Assembly: GCA_025677815.1 (NCBI GenBank)
Contig: JAIXMP010000009.1
Coordinates: 1,364,001 to 1,428,000 of the forward strand
Source: Phascolomyces articulosus
Lineage: Eukaryota > Mucoromycota > Mucoromycetes > Mucorales > Lichtheimiaceae
Reading direction: 5' to 3'
Length of the DNA stretch: 64,000 nt
Positions 44,460 through 59,103 of the stretch are shown piece after piece (within the stretch, counting starts at the first letter, position 1; each line of letters starts with the position of its first letter). Position numbers and translations under genes: made by a program. The notes below the pieces were generated by a model that saw only the letters and a program-made list of their open reading frames with translations, did no database searches and was not told where the DNA came from.

Positions 44460-45018
44460 ACGTATTATTTTGCATTTTATTACTATTATTTAATTCTTTC
44501 TGCCTTCCTTCTCTTCTTCTTCATTTAAACACGCACGCACACAACATTGAACGTATTTTTCTCATTTCTTTTTTTCTTACAAAGACATTCTCTCAACCGT
44601 TATTTTGCCTTTTACTTTGTTATTTCATTTCTTTTTATTTCACTTTATATAGAAAAGAAAAAGTGTAATTTTTTTTTCTTGTACTATCTCCTCCCCCAAT
44701 TCTTCTCGCACAGACACTTTTTTTCACTTACTACCATGACGATTTATATGCATCCTTTTGTTTCTTCTTGTTATATTACTTTCCATACTCACACACGCTC
44801 GCTTTCTTCTATTATTATTATATATATTTATATTCTTGTATGATTGTTAGAGTTTACATCCCCACCCACTGTTTTTTTTTCTTTTCCTTTCTTTTCTTCT
44901 TTTTTCTTCCCTTATAATCTTACTCCTTCCAACAAGTAATAAAAATTTACATTTTATTATAATAATGTTTATAATAACAAAACAAAAAAAAAATAAGGTA
45001 TTCTACTACAACACTTTA
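44460..45018. other. Convergent 3' region
   Basis: T/C-rich 3' sequence between the carrier and ARPC1 genes. The 98-residue ORF at 44547 is low complexity and not a gene. Confidence 0.6.
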
Positions 45019-46538
45019 TTAAATCTTAAGGCCAGCAAGTTCAGTAGAAAGATGACTAGGATCGAATTGCCAAATAGCCACCTTACCGTCCAAACCACAA
45101 GTGGAGAATTGGGTAACATCTTCACGAGAACCAGCATAGGGACGGATTTCACTATATATATATAAACCAACATTAATGATATATCCACCCAATTCATGTT
45201 TCTCTTTTCTTTTTTTTTTAAAAAAAACACTTACACAATGGTATTTTGATGAGTGGTAGCCAAATCCGTGTCTTTATCTGCTTGACCACGCGAATCCATG
45301 GCCTTGAAACGACTCAAAACAGAAGCAGTGGTAGAAGCCTTCTTACGACCGACATCCAAGGAACCAGAAAGACGCCAGTCTTGACCATCAGAGGTTTCAA
45401 ACAAAAGAGGAGCACAATCAAATCCACCTGCCACAATTTGACGTTCGTTGGCCCAAATAAGGGAACGATAAGGTAATGTATTCGTAGGTACAGTGATCAC
45501 AGTATGGTTACCATCGGCGCTTGGATAAGCGACATTGATAGCTGAATCATGACCAGCAAAGGCCAAAGCATCACCTGATGGAGAAAAGGCAACAGATTGA
45601 ACCCATCCACCACGACCATCACTGAATTCACCGCAGACAGTGTTGAAAGGTAATTTGTCACCCCAAACAGTAGGTGTGGGTCTAAATGTTTTTTTTAAAA
45701 AAAAATGAACAAGTCAATTTTTCATCCGCACGATAATCCATTTTTCTTACTATTTATATTTTAATCCCTCGGATACTCACTTTTTATCAAGACCCTTGAT
45801 GAAGGATGAAAAGACACGAGCCTTCATATCAGCAGAACCAGCAGCAAGCAAGACATTGTTCGGATGCCAATCGATGGACAATACAGTACTACGAATAGGC
45901 TTCTTGAGATGCTTACTAGCCCACCAATCATTATCTTCTTCAAAATAACAGACTGAGATACAACGAGCACCACTGGCAACAGCAAACTTGTCTTCCTTGG
46001 GAGACCAGCGGACATAGGTGGCTGCACGGTTAATGCGAAGTAATACCAATCCAGGCTTCCAAACACCTCCTTCTTGAGTCCATACATAAGCATTACGATC
46101 TTGAGAACATGTCACAATACGATTGGTATTGGGTGCAATATCAATGCTCGTAATGACCTTGTCGTGCTATATATATATATATATATATATATACCACATG
46201 CATAAAATAAAGTTCGCGTTTCCATTAAGTTTAAAATAAACGATGTTAACAATTCCATTCGTTTCCATTGATAAAATAAATAAATAAACTTACGCCCTTC
46301 AAGGTAGCTGAAATGTTCCAGTTACCGCCACCTTGCTCATACAACAATGCTTCATTGTTGTTGGGACACACAATCAATTCTATTATACAAAAAGAGTATA
46401 TGAGTTTCATTTTTTTTTCCATTCTCCCAGATGATGAGAAGATATGTCTAGTATATCCCAATGAAACTTACTATTTTGGTTGAAAGCGTGAGCCGTGATG
46501 GGGTTGGTTGAAATCTGGTAGGTAACGGGATTAGACAT
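45019..46538 (-). CDS. ARPC1: Arp2/3 complex subunit 1 (ARPC1)
   Basis: Multi-exon WD40 protein beginning [20 protein letters not shown] and ending [17 protein letters not shown]. Diagnostic ARPC1 blocks are [93 protein letters not shown] and [21 protein letters not shown]1 is the beta-propeller subunit that helps bind nucleation-promoting factors and hold the complex together during branched actin nucleation at endocytic patches. Two introns contain T(n)A(n) tracts (45210-45227 and 45689-45705) next to splice sites. An AT repeat (about 46170-46192) lies in another intron. Confidence 0.95.
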
Positions 46539-49057
46539 TATAAATAGTTCACGTTTATAATTTAGAGGACTATCAGTCTACTCGTAATATTATAAAAAGG
46601 TTTATGTGTAAAGGTGCAATTGAAATAAAATGCGCTGTTGTTTAAAAAGAGTTTGTGGTTCTAATTCAGACGTGTTGGTAATAAATTACTATGCCAAGAA
46701 TAGATAGGGCAATTTCAAATTATATATATATGTAAATAGAAACGTAGATGGATCAATAAAGGCTAAGAAAAAAAATATATTTTTGTGGAATTTATTAGAG
46801 TATAAGACATATATCTATGTCATAGATAGTTTCATTGGACCAAAAATGACTTGTCAAGGAATGATTATTATTTCCTTCTAATAATTTGTTGAGCAGAAAT
46901 CATACATCAATACGTAGAAGGAGCATACTCATTTATTTATACAAATATCTGAATATATATTAATTACTATCTAGGACAATATGCAAATATAAATGATCTC
47001 TGACCTTTGTCATGACCTCTAGAACCTTATTTTCCCGAAATAATCATAAAGAGGCTTTTTCCCCCCTTTTCAAAGCTTTTCATTTTTCGTACATAAATTT
47101 ACATATATTGGTTTATTGGGGTTTTGGTACTGCTAGATGGATCAAATATCATTGTGAGTTCAGTACAATTGTTTCTTTCCTAACGTAGATCAGTGCTGCT
47201 TTAACCTTTATTAAGAATAGTTCGTCAGTAGAAATTATCATTTGCTTGGGAATGGAGGATTGAGCAAAAAAAAAAAAAAAAAAAAAAGTAGGGCTGTTGA
47301 TTCAAAACTACAAGCGAAGTATTTCGATTAATGTATTGTAATAAAAGGTCAGTATCATACGGATCATATGCATATGGAACTATTCACATTAATATAATAT
47401 CAACATACGTAGAACATAAAAAGTCAAACTTATCAACAGAAATTCATGCATTCAACTTTTATATAACTAGATGTATCCAAGCCAAAAGTTACATCAGGTA
47501 CAATGGAACTATACACTATGAGGTGAATTGACATACAATGAGTATTATGAACTCTTCTAGATAGTAATTCTGTTAAATTATCGACAATACGTCAATAAGT
47601 ATAATAAAGGTAACAATAATAACCAATCACTTTATACCTTTTTCATATTCCAAAGCAATCCCAAAATGACTGAAAATCCACCGCAAGGAATTTAATTTAG
47701 ACACGCTTTTTTTTTTGACACAAGGAAAGGTTCAAAAACATGTGTTAAATCTTTAATTCATTGAATATAAACATATCTATATAGAAAACAATAATAGCAG
47801 TAGCAGTGAGATCAAGAGGCATTATTCATAAATTTCAAAAAGTATCAGGGAATGTGTAACAAAGAACAGAGAACAACTCACTTATTGTGAACACTAACAC
47901 ATACGCCTAAGTCAACTACCAAAACGAAGGAGAATTGAATAAGTATTCCAAATAAGAAAAGACCAATATATTCCATATGCCATTTTTTGTCTCTTTCATT
48001 AGCATAGACATTCTACAATAAGCGATACACTAAAATTCGCCATTTTCATAAACGAACATAGATTGTTGAACTAGCTTTTGCGGGTTATAGTATAAAATGT
48101 CGGCAAAAGACAGGAAAAGGTTACCGAAAGGTACGCAAAAATTTGGGGCTTGAGTATATAAAAGAATCCCAAAAATGAATTGACACAACACTTTACGTAT
48201 TACACATAATTAAGAGCGCATTTGTTATTTTTCTTACTCTTCTGTAAACATGAAATTTAGGATACTACTATTTTTTTAATTGCTATACGTTGTACATACG
48301 TGATAATGCTAACTAAATTATTGTAAAGGATGATTCAGGCAGTAAAAAGGATATGACAACTTTTATATCAATATACTTACCATCATATAGTACCTAAGCT
48401 GAGACTGCGGAAGTGATAAAAATGATAATATAACAAATAAAAGGGCACAGCCATCGGATGATAATGCATGATCAATTGATTTCATTGGTTAATAAATATC
48501 AACATAACTAGCACCAGGTTTTCTGTTTTTAATGACTGATCTGTATTTAATTTCTAATATCAACAACCGACTGTTGAAAGCTACAAGTACAGACTTGCTT
48601 CCTGCTACCAAGGAATTTTTGATGGGTGTCTATTGATAAGACATTGTGCTAAATGTTTTTTGCTAGATTGCCGAAGAATAAAGTTCTGAATGTAATGAAC
48701 CGGGGGAAACCTATATCAAGCGAATTTATCTTCGTCAAGTAGTATATAATAGTCGTAATATATGATCATCATCATCATAATATATAAACCATCATTTAAT
48801 ACCTAATAACAGGCGATCGACTTGTCAACAAGCAAACAACTCAGCAAACATAATATATTCGGTTGAACAAACTACCGAAATTCCTTTTCATTGTAAGTGG
48901 TAGAAGATCTGTCGAAAAAGTATAAAAGATGATGTGTGTGTTTCACTAAAAAAATCTTGCCGGGAGCTTTTTATTTTTATTTTATTTCCTTTTTCCTTTC
49001 TCTTTTCTTCTTTTACTCTTTTTTCTTTCTTTCAACTTTAATATTATATAATAACCA
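46539..49057. other. Gene-poor gap
   Basis: AT-rich, with a 22-base poly-A run at 47266-47287 and no supported gene. A 66-codon frame at 47331 has no coding signature. The last 120 bases are the CT-rich leader of the kynurenine monooxygenase gene. Confidence 0.55.
47266..47287. repeat. Poly-A run, 22 bases
   Basis: The longest pure A run in the window, in a gene-poor gap. It could be the scar of a retroposed sequence or simple slippage. Confidence 0.85.
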
Positions 49058-51166
49058 ATGTCGAATGCAACAGTGGCCATTGTAGGTGGTGGATTAGTAG
49101 GAACTTTAAATGCCATTTACTTTGCACAACGCGGTTGGAATGTCAACTTGTACGAGTTACGACCCGGTAAGTTGGAAATTTTTTATGACAACATTTTTTT
49201 TTTTTTGCACAAAATTTTTGAGTGATAAAGAGATGATGGTGATGACTCATACATAATTTTTTTATATGGCTTATCATCTGATATATACATATTAGATATG
49301 CGAATTCCTGAAAACAAAGCCAAAGAAAGAGGAAAATCAATTAATTTAGCATTATCTGAACGTGGATTAAGTGCCCTGAGAGCCACAGATTTAGGTTTAG
49401 ATAAAATCATTCTTAAAGCCTCTGTTCCTATGCATGCTAGAATGGTTCATGTTGGTGATAAACAAATGTCTCAAGCTTACTCTGTTAATGGAGAGGTAAA
49501 TATAAAAAATAAAATTCGGAGGGGGATATTGGATAGTGTGATTACCTATCTATATTTGCATGTTGAGAAATCCTTGGATAAGATAAAAAAAAAAGAGAAA
49601 GAGAGAGGGGAATGGTGACGTATCAGAAAAATCTCGAATTTCAAATTTCTAAAAAAAAAAAAAACCATGGATATTGATATGATGGTGCCCAATGTATGAA
49701 TCTTTTATATTTATATTTATAGCATATTAATGCAGTGGATCGAGCAAGGTTAAATGATTTACTATTGGATGCAGCAGAAAAATTTGAGAATGTCACTATC
49801 TATTTTGATCATCGATTAAATATGATTGATTTTGATAAAAATGTAATGACCATACAAACAGGGTAAGAAGAGATGATTGGAGTGAAAGGACTATATATAT
49901 CACTATTCTTTGTTTTCTAGTAAACGAGTGACTAATAAATGCATTGTGTGGGGTGAATAAAAAAAACACCGAAAAATATTCCAAATTTTTCTTATCTCCT
50001 TAGGGCCGGCGATAATATAACAACGGTTAAACATTATGCAGATTTAATTGTTGGTGCTGATGGTGCTTATTCAAGGACACGAGGTCAAATGATGCGAAGA
50101 ATGAGGTTCTTATTTAATTTATCATTATAGATGGAATGGAATGGATGGAAATAAATAGAAAAAGGACTAACCATAATTGCATATCTGTTTATATAGAATG
50201 GATTATGAACAAATTTATATTGATACAGGTTATTGTGAACTATCAATGCCACCACTGATAGATGAACAAGGTCAAGCACAATTTGCATTGGATCCGAATC
50301 ATTTACATATTTGGCCGCGCCATACTTTTATGCTGATTGCTTTACCTAATCCGGTAAGTAACGATCGCTTTTGTTTATTGTTTATCCTATACACACAAAA
50401 CATACCATTGCTAAATCCATTTTTTTGTTAGGACCGAACGTTCACGTGTACATTATTTATGCCATTCGAGATGTTTGATCAAATCACAACCGAAGAAAAA
50501 TTGATGGACTTATTTACAACTTATTTCCCAGATGCCATTCCACTGATTGGACAATCACGATTGATTCGAGATTATTTCACCAATCCAAGAGGATCATTAA
50601 TTTCAGTCAAATCATCCCCACATCATTTGGATGGTCGAAGTGTGATTATTGGCGATGCAGCCCATGCCATGGTACCATTTTATGGCCAAGGAATGAATTG
50701 TGGATTCGAAGATATTGAAGTACTACATCAAGTCTTGGATCGTCATGGTATTACACCTGTCACCACCAAGAACCAAAGAAAATTATTGGAAAAGGCATTA
50801 ACGGATTATTCCAATACCCGAGTCAAAGATGCTCATGCTATTTGTGACCTTGCCATGTATAATCATTATGAAATGCGATCCGCCGTCACTTCTTACCGTT
50901 ATTTGGCACGTAAAAAAATTGAAGGATGGATTCATTTAATGGCTCCTCGTTTGGTTGTTCCATTGTATACCATGGTGAGCTTTTCTACACTCCCTTATTC
51001 TAAAGCCATTGAACGTTGGCACAAACAAAACTTTTGGTTAAATGTTGTGCTGGGAACAACTGGTTTGGCTACTCTCACTGGGTTGACTGGGTTGCTTTTA
51101 AGTAAGCAACATAATAGAGATATCATTCATTCTGTTATTGAATCTGTATGGAAGATTTTCAAATAA
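49058..51166 (+). CDS. BNA4: Kynurenine 3-monooxygenase
   Basis: Six exons (49058-49166, 49296-49495, 49723-49862, 50004-50105, 50197-50353, 50432-51166) give 480 residues, the usual KMO length. The enzyme is an FAD- and NADPH-dependent hydroxylase making 3-hydroxykynurenine in the tryptophan-to-NAD route, on the outer mitochondrial membrane. Seen: the FAD fold [10 protein letters not shown] (residues 6-15), [20 protein letters not shown] with the substrate-side arginines, [10 protein letters not shown], the DG motif [15 protein letters not shown], and [22 protein letters not shown]-terminal hydrophobic segment (about 435-460, [18 protein letters not shown]) fits a membrane anchor. One donor is GTTCTT. 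It converges with phospholipase D. Confidence 0.96.
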
Positions 51167-51414
51167 ACAAACTATGACATTATGCAATTCTTTTTTTTAT
51201 GCAATACATATTTCTATTGTGTAAAATGGGACATTCTTGGATTGTTGTTATTATTGCTATTATTATTATTGTGTAAAACATGGGAATAGAAGGGTTCAAA
51301 AATATGACAAGTGACAAATATCAAGAAATTAGAAAAAGCATTTAGGAACGTAGAGAGATGGGAAGAGAGGAGAATGAGGATATAAAAATAATGAATAATG
51401 TAAATAAATGTTGC

Positions 51415-51452
<38 letters not shown>

Positions 51453-51562
51453 TGCTATAATACTTATACTATGGAGGGAGACAAAAAAAATAATTAAATA
51501 GTATGTAAAAAAAAAATAGCATGTATCGTGGTGGAGGAGATGGAGAAGGATGAAGATGTGGA
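51167..51562. repeat. Convergent 3' region with (TG)n microsatellite
   Basis: A TG run of about 33 bases at 51416-51448 lies between the two 3' ends. Nothing else is seen. Confidence 0.8.
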
Positions 51563-52205
51563 TTATGTAAACAGAACCATAGGAAGTACAGCTTCGCGTA
51601 CTACTGATCCCAACATGTTTTCATCCTTCAAATAATCCAATGGGAAATCCACAAGATGACCACGTACTGTACACAACTTCTGTTCGATTTCTTGACTTGA
51701 TAAACTACGATCCGCCACATGAGCATGAGGAATCTTGTTTGTATCTGTTGTAAATTGTCGATGTTGTTCAAATGTATGTACCGTATCATCAGGTACACAA
51801 TGGAATACTTCTCGATACACCAATGTATTATCATTGGCTGTTTTACGCCAAAGGGTATGATAAAAATGATCTGTCAATGGATCCAGGGCTGCAGCTACTT
51901 GTAATGCTTCTTCTTGTTTAATATCAGGACGTTTGGATCGTCGTGCAGAATCAAGCACTTGATCAGGTTGATGTGATTCAATATCCCGGATAATCTCTTC
52001 ACTGGATCGTATGCCACTGCTACCCCATGCTTCGGAGGGTCGACGTTGTTTAACCATACCAGTAGAGGAAGAGGATCCAACAATAGGATCTCTGATACTG
52101 ATATCAGATTGCATCAAACTTGACCAATCTGAAAAATCAAGAAGACCCAAATGTTCTTTCATTAATTGCATTCGTAATGAATGGGCAAATTTGGCTGCCT
52201 TGTAC

Positions 52206-52256
<51 letters not shown>

Positions 52257-55200
52257 ATGTTTGATCAGGAAATCATGGATTTAAAAAATGTTTATATTGA
52301 TCTACATAGTTTTATTTTTAACGTTACCTCTTTACCGTCCATGTACGATGTAATCATTTCTGTATCTTCGATTAACATGGCTACTTCAGAATCTCGATTG
52401 CCAAGCATAGATCTGTATGGTTGAAAATAAAGTTTAATTTTTAGAGTTTTTTCAATTACATCAATGAGGTATTATAAGACAACAATATATCCACCGTCGG
52501 AAAACAAACTTACCGATCATTTATATTGGCTATGCATAATGATTATAGATATATATAATTAAAATTAGTACTTTTCATGGACTGTCTATTTTATACATCT
52601 TCCTCCGTTTACACCTTTCCAATATTTACCTGAGCCAATAAGCACCAATCGATCATCTACGATCATTAACTTGTCATGAATATAAATCAATTCACTGACA
52701 AAATAATCGGTTTCATCTTCAAATATGGTACCGTCCGATGTACTTGGAGGAGTTGAACCACTGGTATGATTATTCTCTTTACTACTGCTACCCTTTGAAT
52801 CAGGTCGGATGGTAGAACTATTGCTAGGTGATTTCGCAGCACTGTTATCTGGGTGATGATTATTTTCTTTATCTTCATCGAAATGAGCTCCACTATCATA
52901 TTTTGGATCAGGAATAGGGGTTACTGTAGTTGTGGAGGATGATGTATGTGGTGGTTGGGGTGTTTGATTGGTGGTATTCGATCGTTTTGCGCCATTGGGA
53001 ATAATTTTGTCCCAATTACGTAAACTGTACCAACCAATATAATCAAATGGATTGATACCAGCTTCTGCCAACTTTTCAGCAATTGAACTGCCACCTCTTG
53101 AGATGGTAATATATTCAAAATGCATCACAGATCTATTTTTTTGGGATCAAAATATTAGTGAGTTTCTTCTCTCTCTATATCTCTCTTTATAGTATTATAA
53201 TAAAAATAGATGGCAACGTACCGTGCTGCATAAGCTTCACTTGCTGCTAAATCACCTTCAAAAGCAGGGATCAAAGGAATAAGAATAAAGATTTTGAATT
53301 TTTCTTTATTGGCGTGAGCTCGTTTAATACGTTCCACCATGGCTTGTGCAATTTTATTCCTTAATAATTTATCTTGTGTCGTTGCGCTAACTATAAAGGA
53401 TCAAACCGCATTAGCACTTTTATCCTCAGCATTTTTTTTAAAAAAAACTTCCCTATCATCATCAAACCATTTATGATTCATCCATTACTTACTAAAGAAT
53501 TGATTTTCAATATAAATAAAATGCTTGGCTTTACTGATACATTCCATATAAGCATTATAAATGGAATGCTCACGTTCAATACCAGAACTCCATTGTGCTG
53601 AACTTCTTAATAACTGAACACGACACGATCCCTTGAATTTACTTTCATCACGTGCAGCTACATATTCACCCTTGGGCATCAAGAAAGGAACAGTAGGTCG
53701 ATGCATCCCCTTGGAAGCTTTTAAAAAGTTCCATCGTTGGATGAAATGCCGAGCAATATCTCGAGCAATAGGTCCTACCTATTTTTTGAAATACATGAGT
53801 ATGTTCTTTTTCTGTAACGAATAGCCAATTAAGGAAATAAGTTTCAACTCTTACCACACCAATGGTGACATCATGCCAAGGCATTCTAGGTGAAACAGAA
53901 CGATCCACCAATGTCAAATCATGTTGTACGACTAATATAAAGAGGTAGTCAATATGCAATTAGATATCACTCAATAAATTACCCTTAGAGCATCAATTTA
54001 AACTATATATTACTTACCGTTCATAAAATCTTTCACACGAGGATTACTATAATCTTGACCAGGCACCATTTCATGTTTAAGATAATCTCCTTGTAAATCA
54101 GCTAATTTATGCTCATGACTATCCCATCGACCATAACATAAATCAAGACCACCAATAAATGCTAAACGATTATCTACCACTACCATTTTCTACATGTAAA
54201 AAAAAAAAAAAAATTGTGTAACATTTCAATGATTTTTCAAAGTCAGTTTTTATAAAAATCATGCAAAAAAACACCAAAACTAAAAGGAAACCATGTGCTA
54301 CCTCGTGATGTGACCAGAAAAGAACAGCGTTGTCAATGGATCGATGGTCAGGATGTCTTTGTACTAAAAATTGAACAATGAACAAATGCTCTAGTAAAAC
54401 CATTGAAAAGGATCCTTTTCCCTTGAATGCCAACTTACCAATAATATTAGGATGTTGTCTTTGTAATTGTTTTTTCGTATGAGCAGAATTGATAGGTAAT
54501 GCAGCTTCAACTTCTTTATAGACAAGAATGTATACCATCACACCTTCTTCTGCTTTACGTTTTAATAATCGATCAATTCTGAATTCTTCATTACATGCTG
54601 GAGGACGACGCAAATACTATTAAAGCAATATGAATATAGGATCATCCAACATCTTTTTTATCCAACATTCCAAAACCCTTACCAATTCTGGTGATAGCCA
54701 CCAATCTGCAATATAAATTTCTGATTTTGCTGAAAGAATGGCTTCTGCTACCGCATTGAAATGGTCTATCATAAAGAATCATTCATCCATAATAAGTTCT
54801 CTGCTATTTACATTTCCTTCTTTTTTGTTCATAATTATAATAATGATGATGATGATACATTACCTTCACCATCAATAAAATATTTCACTTTAGCATGATG
54901 ACGCACAGGTGCAAAAGAACCGAAACGATGGTTTTTAACCCATGGACTTTCTTGTTGTACTTTTTTAATACTTTCCATCCATTCATCCACTTGACGCCTA
55001 CTACCCTTAATGGTAATACGACGGAATCTATTTTCCAGAGTGATATGATTATGGTATTTCCCAAAAATACCGGGTGTTCGATTGGACACTGAAAAGCTTT
55101 TATCCAACATTAATACATCAGTAGGTGTTTGAGATGCAATGTCTTCACAAAATGCTACATATCTTTATATAAAAGGTATTTTATTAAATCATTATTAATT

Positions 55201-57051
55201 ACCTTTCTTCCATCAAATAACAATAGAATAAAGCCAAAAAAAAGAACTTACGAATCACGAAGAATAACCCATTCTTTCGACCAACTGGAGCGTTTAAAAA
55301 GGTGACAAATACGAGTATCAACAAACTTGATACGGTTTTCCAAGTAACCTTCTTTTCCTTTCCAACCCATATCTTGAACAATGCTAATAGCCGAAATTTC
55401 AAGGAATTCACACAAATCGTAACTGACAAGAATATGGGCTCGATGTAATAATTCGGATAGATATTTAGTTAATGCTTTACGTCGAGCTAATGCAGAAGTA
55501 CGTTCCTTTTCTGGATCACGTTCTTCATCATCAAGACCCATGGTTGTTTTGGCAGCTTGAATCACATTTTGTGTTTGATTGGGGAAATTGGGAAGTTCAA
55601 TAGAGGATTTGATCTTGAGACCAAGATGTAAAAATGTAAAATCGGTCATGGTTCTACGGATCACCCATTTAACATCACCATATTGTAATTCAATACGGAA
55701 TACATATTGATAGATACCATAACTATTCACGAGTTCAGAATCGGTTACATCCACCTATATATATATATATATATATATAAACAAAAATTTCTTGCATAAG
55801 AACTCACTCTCTCTTGCCACAAAATTCAAGAAACTTACGGTCATCAATGGGAATAGAATAGGAGGCTAAACCAAAAAATACAAAATGAGTTAGTAACTCA
55901 AAAAAAAAGAAAGATGATAAACAAAATTATATTGTTACTAACGTTACCCCCCCTCTCTCGTTCTCTCTCTCTCCCTTTTTTCCTTCATCTTTGTTACACA
56001 GGCCATCATTTACCAATTTCCGTCCATCTTCATCAGTTGACAGGGCAATAAAAGGTGCTTCGAATGCTGGCGGGAAATAGGGTGCGAGTGAATTGGTAGG
56101 TGCCATATCATCATGTTCACGCGGATGGGTTGGTAAACTATGAATATTTGATATAAGACGAATTTTATCCAACGTTTTCCCCCAATGCATACGAGCTGCA
56201 CGTCTAGGACCACTCATGGTAGGAAGATGGGCTTCTTCTGGTTCTATAGGAAAATCATCATGATCCTCTTGTTGATGCTGTGATGCAGGTCTTTGTTGTT
56301 GTTCTTGCTGTTGTAATGGAATTTTCAATCGTGAATATTCCTGTTGTTGCTGTTGCTCCTGTTGTTGTTGTTGTTGATGGTGTTTAAAAGTATCTCGTCG
56401 GAATGGATGTTCAAAATAATTAGGTTTTCCTTCTTCTGCAACGGAGGGTTCTCGACTTCTTTCAATATCATCGGGTGAAGGTAATGCATCATCTTCATCA
56501 TCTTCTAATCTTGAGCCGCTTAAAGTATTCATACTTTTTCTACCAGGAGGTTGCATTTCAAAGGTTTCGGTATTATCTGAACTTGAGTCTTCTTGCTGTT
56601 GATCTTTTCGTTTATATAACCCAGTATTCATTGAAGAATCGAATGGATGATGATTGTAACTATGATGATATCGTAAAGCGGATTTTTGTTGTAGTGGTTG
56701 TTGTTTATTATTTTGCTCAGGTTTTGTTACTTTATCCAATACTTTATTCCATTGTAAACGGGCATCAAACGCATTCGATTGTAATCCATGAGAAGGACCT
56801 CCTCCATTTGCACTGGTACTTGACCCATGGGGCATGCTGTTCTGATATGATTTACGTAGCAAAGTATTATGGGATGGAAGGGGTCGTCGAGTTTCTGGAG
56901 ATTCAGGAGTTAATGGATATTCACTGTCATGATTATTATGGAGTTGTGAATGATCAATCGTTATTTCTGGCGTTGTTGCTCCATGGCGTAAGTCATTCTT
57001 TCTTTGTCGAGCAAAGTAGTAATCTGCTGGATCACCAATGGGATTAGACAT
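51563..57051 (-). CDS. SPO14: Phospholipase D1 (PX-PH-HKD type)
   Basis: A large, many-exon gene encoding well over 1,300 residues. The ATG at 57051 ([13 protein letters not shown]) is the first true ATG. Residues 1 to about 370 are disordered and Gln-rich, with the repeated phrase [10 protein letters not shown] / [13 protein letters not shown] domain follows ([40 protein letters not shown]), then a PH-like region and two catalytic motifs: [20 protein letters not shown] (split by an intron) and [18 protein letters not shown]. Between them sit [19 protein letters not shown] and FIYIENQFF. It hydrolyses phosphatidylcholine to phosphatidic acid, usually stimulated by PIP2. A disordered insert of about 100 residues rich in Asn, Ser, Thr and Pro separates WDKIIPNG from the second HKD motif. 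Exon ends were not all fixed. Confidence 0.94.
52205..52260. repeat. Compound (AT)n(GT)n microsatellite in a PLD intron
   Basis: An AT run merging into a GT run inside an intron close to the 3' end of the phospholipase D gene. Confidence 0.85.
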
Positions 57052-59103
57052 TGGAAAAGGAGGAGACGGGTGCAAGTGAGAGGGTGTTTATATATTTCTA
57101 TTTTAATATATATTTATTGTTATAGAAAGAAGAAAAAAAAAGTGATAATAATAATATATAAAAAAAAGGGGAAATAAAAAAAAAGAAGCAACGAATTATC
57201 CAAAACACTTCTTGGGAAAAAAAAAGAACTTGTTTTAATGAAGAATTGCTTGCAAAAAACCTCAATTGTCTGATTTTATTAATTATTATAAACTCTTCCA
57301 TTTATTATCAGGAAAAATCCTTGTTTTCTACCAATATATATTTCTACCCATTGTTGAATTATATACTAACAACTTCATCGATATTTCACTTTACTTTTGA
57401 TTCTTCTTCTTTTACATTTTACAATCCTTGATTCATTATCTATATATGATATATGTATAATGTATATGAGTTGGAATATTATAATCTGACTTGCTTGCCG
57501 ATTATCCTATTCAATCCATCCATATCCTTTATGAAAAAAGTGGTTGCGGAATTTCACGAGATACATTTTGACAACCCAACAACATGCAATTCGTGCGTGT
57601 GTGTTTGATTTAAAACCGCATTAAATTTTACTTCTTAACCGTATTTGTGACTCTCCACGTTTGTCCAGCTTGAGTAATGTGCCACACACATATATTTATA
57701 TAAATCACTTCTCGGAAAAAAGTGGTTTATTTATTTATTTATTAAGGAGCAAACACTAAGGGAAGAAGAAGAGGAGAAGAAAAGATTTATTATATAAAGC
57801 TGATAATACATCATTTTTTTTTGATTTTATAGCGTTTTTGCTATCACTCTCCTCCTTAACCATGAAACCGATGAGAAACATTTAAATAAATACTTAGATA
57901 CATTTTTCAACAAGAAGCCCTCTTTTTTGAGATATACATAACCCAGAAAGCCGATTTACCGTGTATAGATGATGATGAGGTGAATTGATGATAAATAAAA
58001 CCTTTATCTGGTTCTCAATATCATTATTAAGATAGAATGATAACAAAAACGTATCATATTAATAGTAATCTCGGAAGGAAAACGTTACTTTTTTGTATAT
58101 AGTATAGTAGTATTTATAATAAATTGCTTAGTAAATTGAGCAAGATCATGCAACAAACAAACAATAGTCATTAAAAAAAGAGTGGCTAAGTGACTGAGTC
58201 AATTGTTGCACTATTTTTATACTTGAAAAAAAAAATATTCATTTGTTTGCCAAATGAACCTTGATCATCTGGTCTACTCTCCTCCTTGGCAGCAATTTCA
58301 ATGGATTGGAGTCATTATAATTGTTTATAAACAATCTTTGTTTTGATGATAATTGCGTGACAAAAAGTAAAACATGTCAACAAGTTTATATTTAGTAACA
58401 TAACGATGCACAATTATATATTTGTATATAGAAACAGCTGCAGCAAAAAAAAAAAAAAAGCTTAATTTTAACAATACAATCGAGCTGCGACAGTGTGACC
58501 ATGAGAATAAACTTTTTTTTTTGTATTACTTTGAATTATAACATAACCTATTTATATGCAGTTTTATATTATTGAAGCTTGAGGAAACAAGTGTTCGAGT
58601 CCAAGATCAAGTTGTAAAACACCATGGGCATCTCATTTGCTCATTGTTGCTCATTCAAAAATAAACTTGAAAAGACGATAAAAGAGAATTTCATTTATTT
58701 GTTATATTTATCTACATTACACAATTTATCAGTGTGGCGTTTTGCAATCATAGAGTATGAATATATCACATCATTTATTTTTATAAATTTATACAGATAA
58801 TTGTAAAGAAAAAAAAAACTAGAGTATATAATATGTAATAGTAAATGTTGTAGTACTGTTATTATTGTCATTAAGAGATACCTAGAAGGAGAGGTTATAT
58901 ATAATACATTGGTTCTTTAAAAAGATGCCTTCTTTTATCTCGTACAACATAGTTTCGGATTCATCATGATGTGGAACATTGAACAATGATGGTAATAATA
59001 GTATTATTCTTTGTCATTTTTTGGAACCAAAAGAAAGGAAACGGGATATCTTTGGTATTCTTGAATATATCACAGATAGTAATAATGAGGCATTGGATGA
59101 GTG

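Noticed and set aside
44547..44843. 98-residue ORF downstream of the carrier
   Set aside because: Phe/Tyr/His-rich translation of CT- and T-rich 3' sequence, with no domain.
57075..57075. Upstream start for phospholipase D
   Set aside because: The codon at 57075 is TTG. The first ATG in frame is at 57051.
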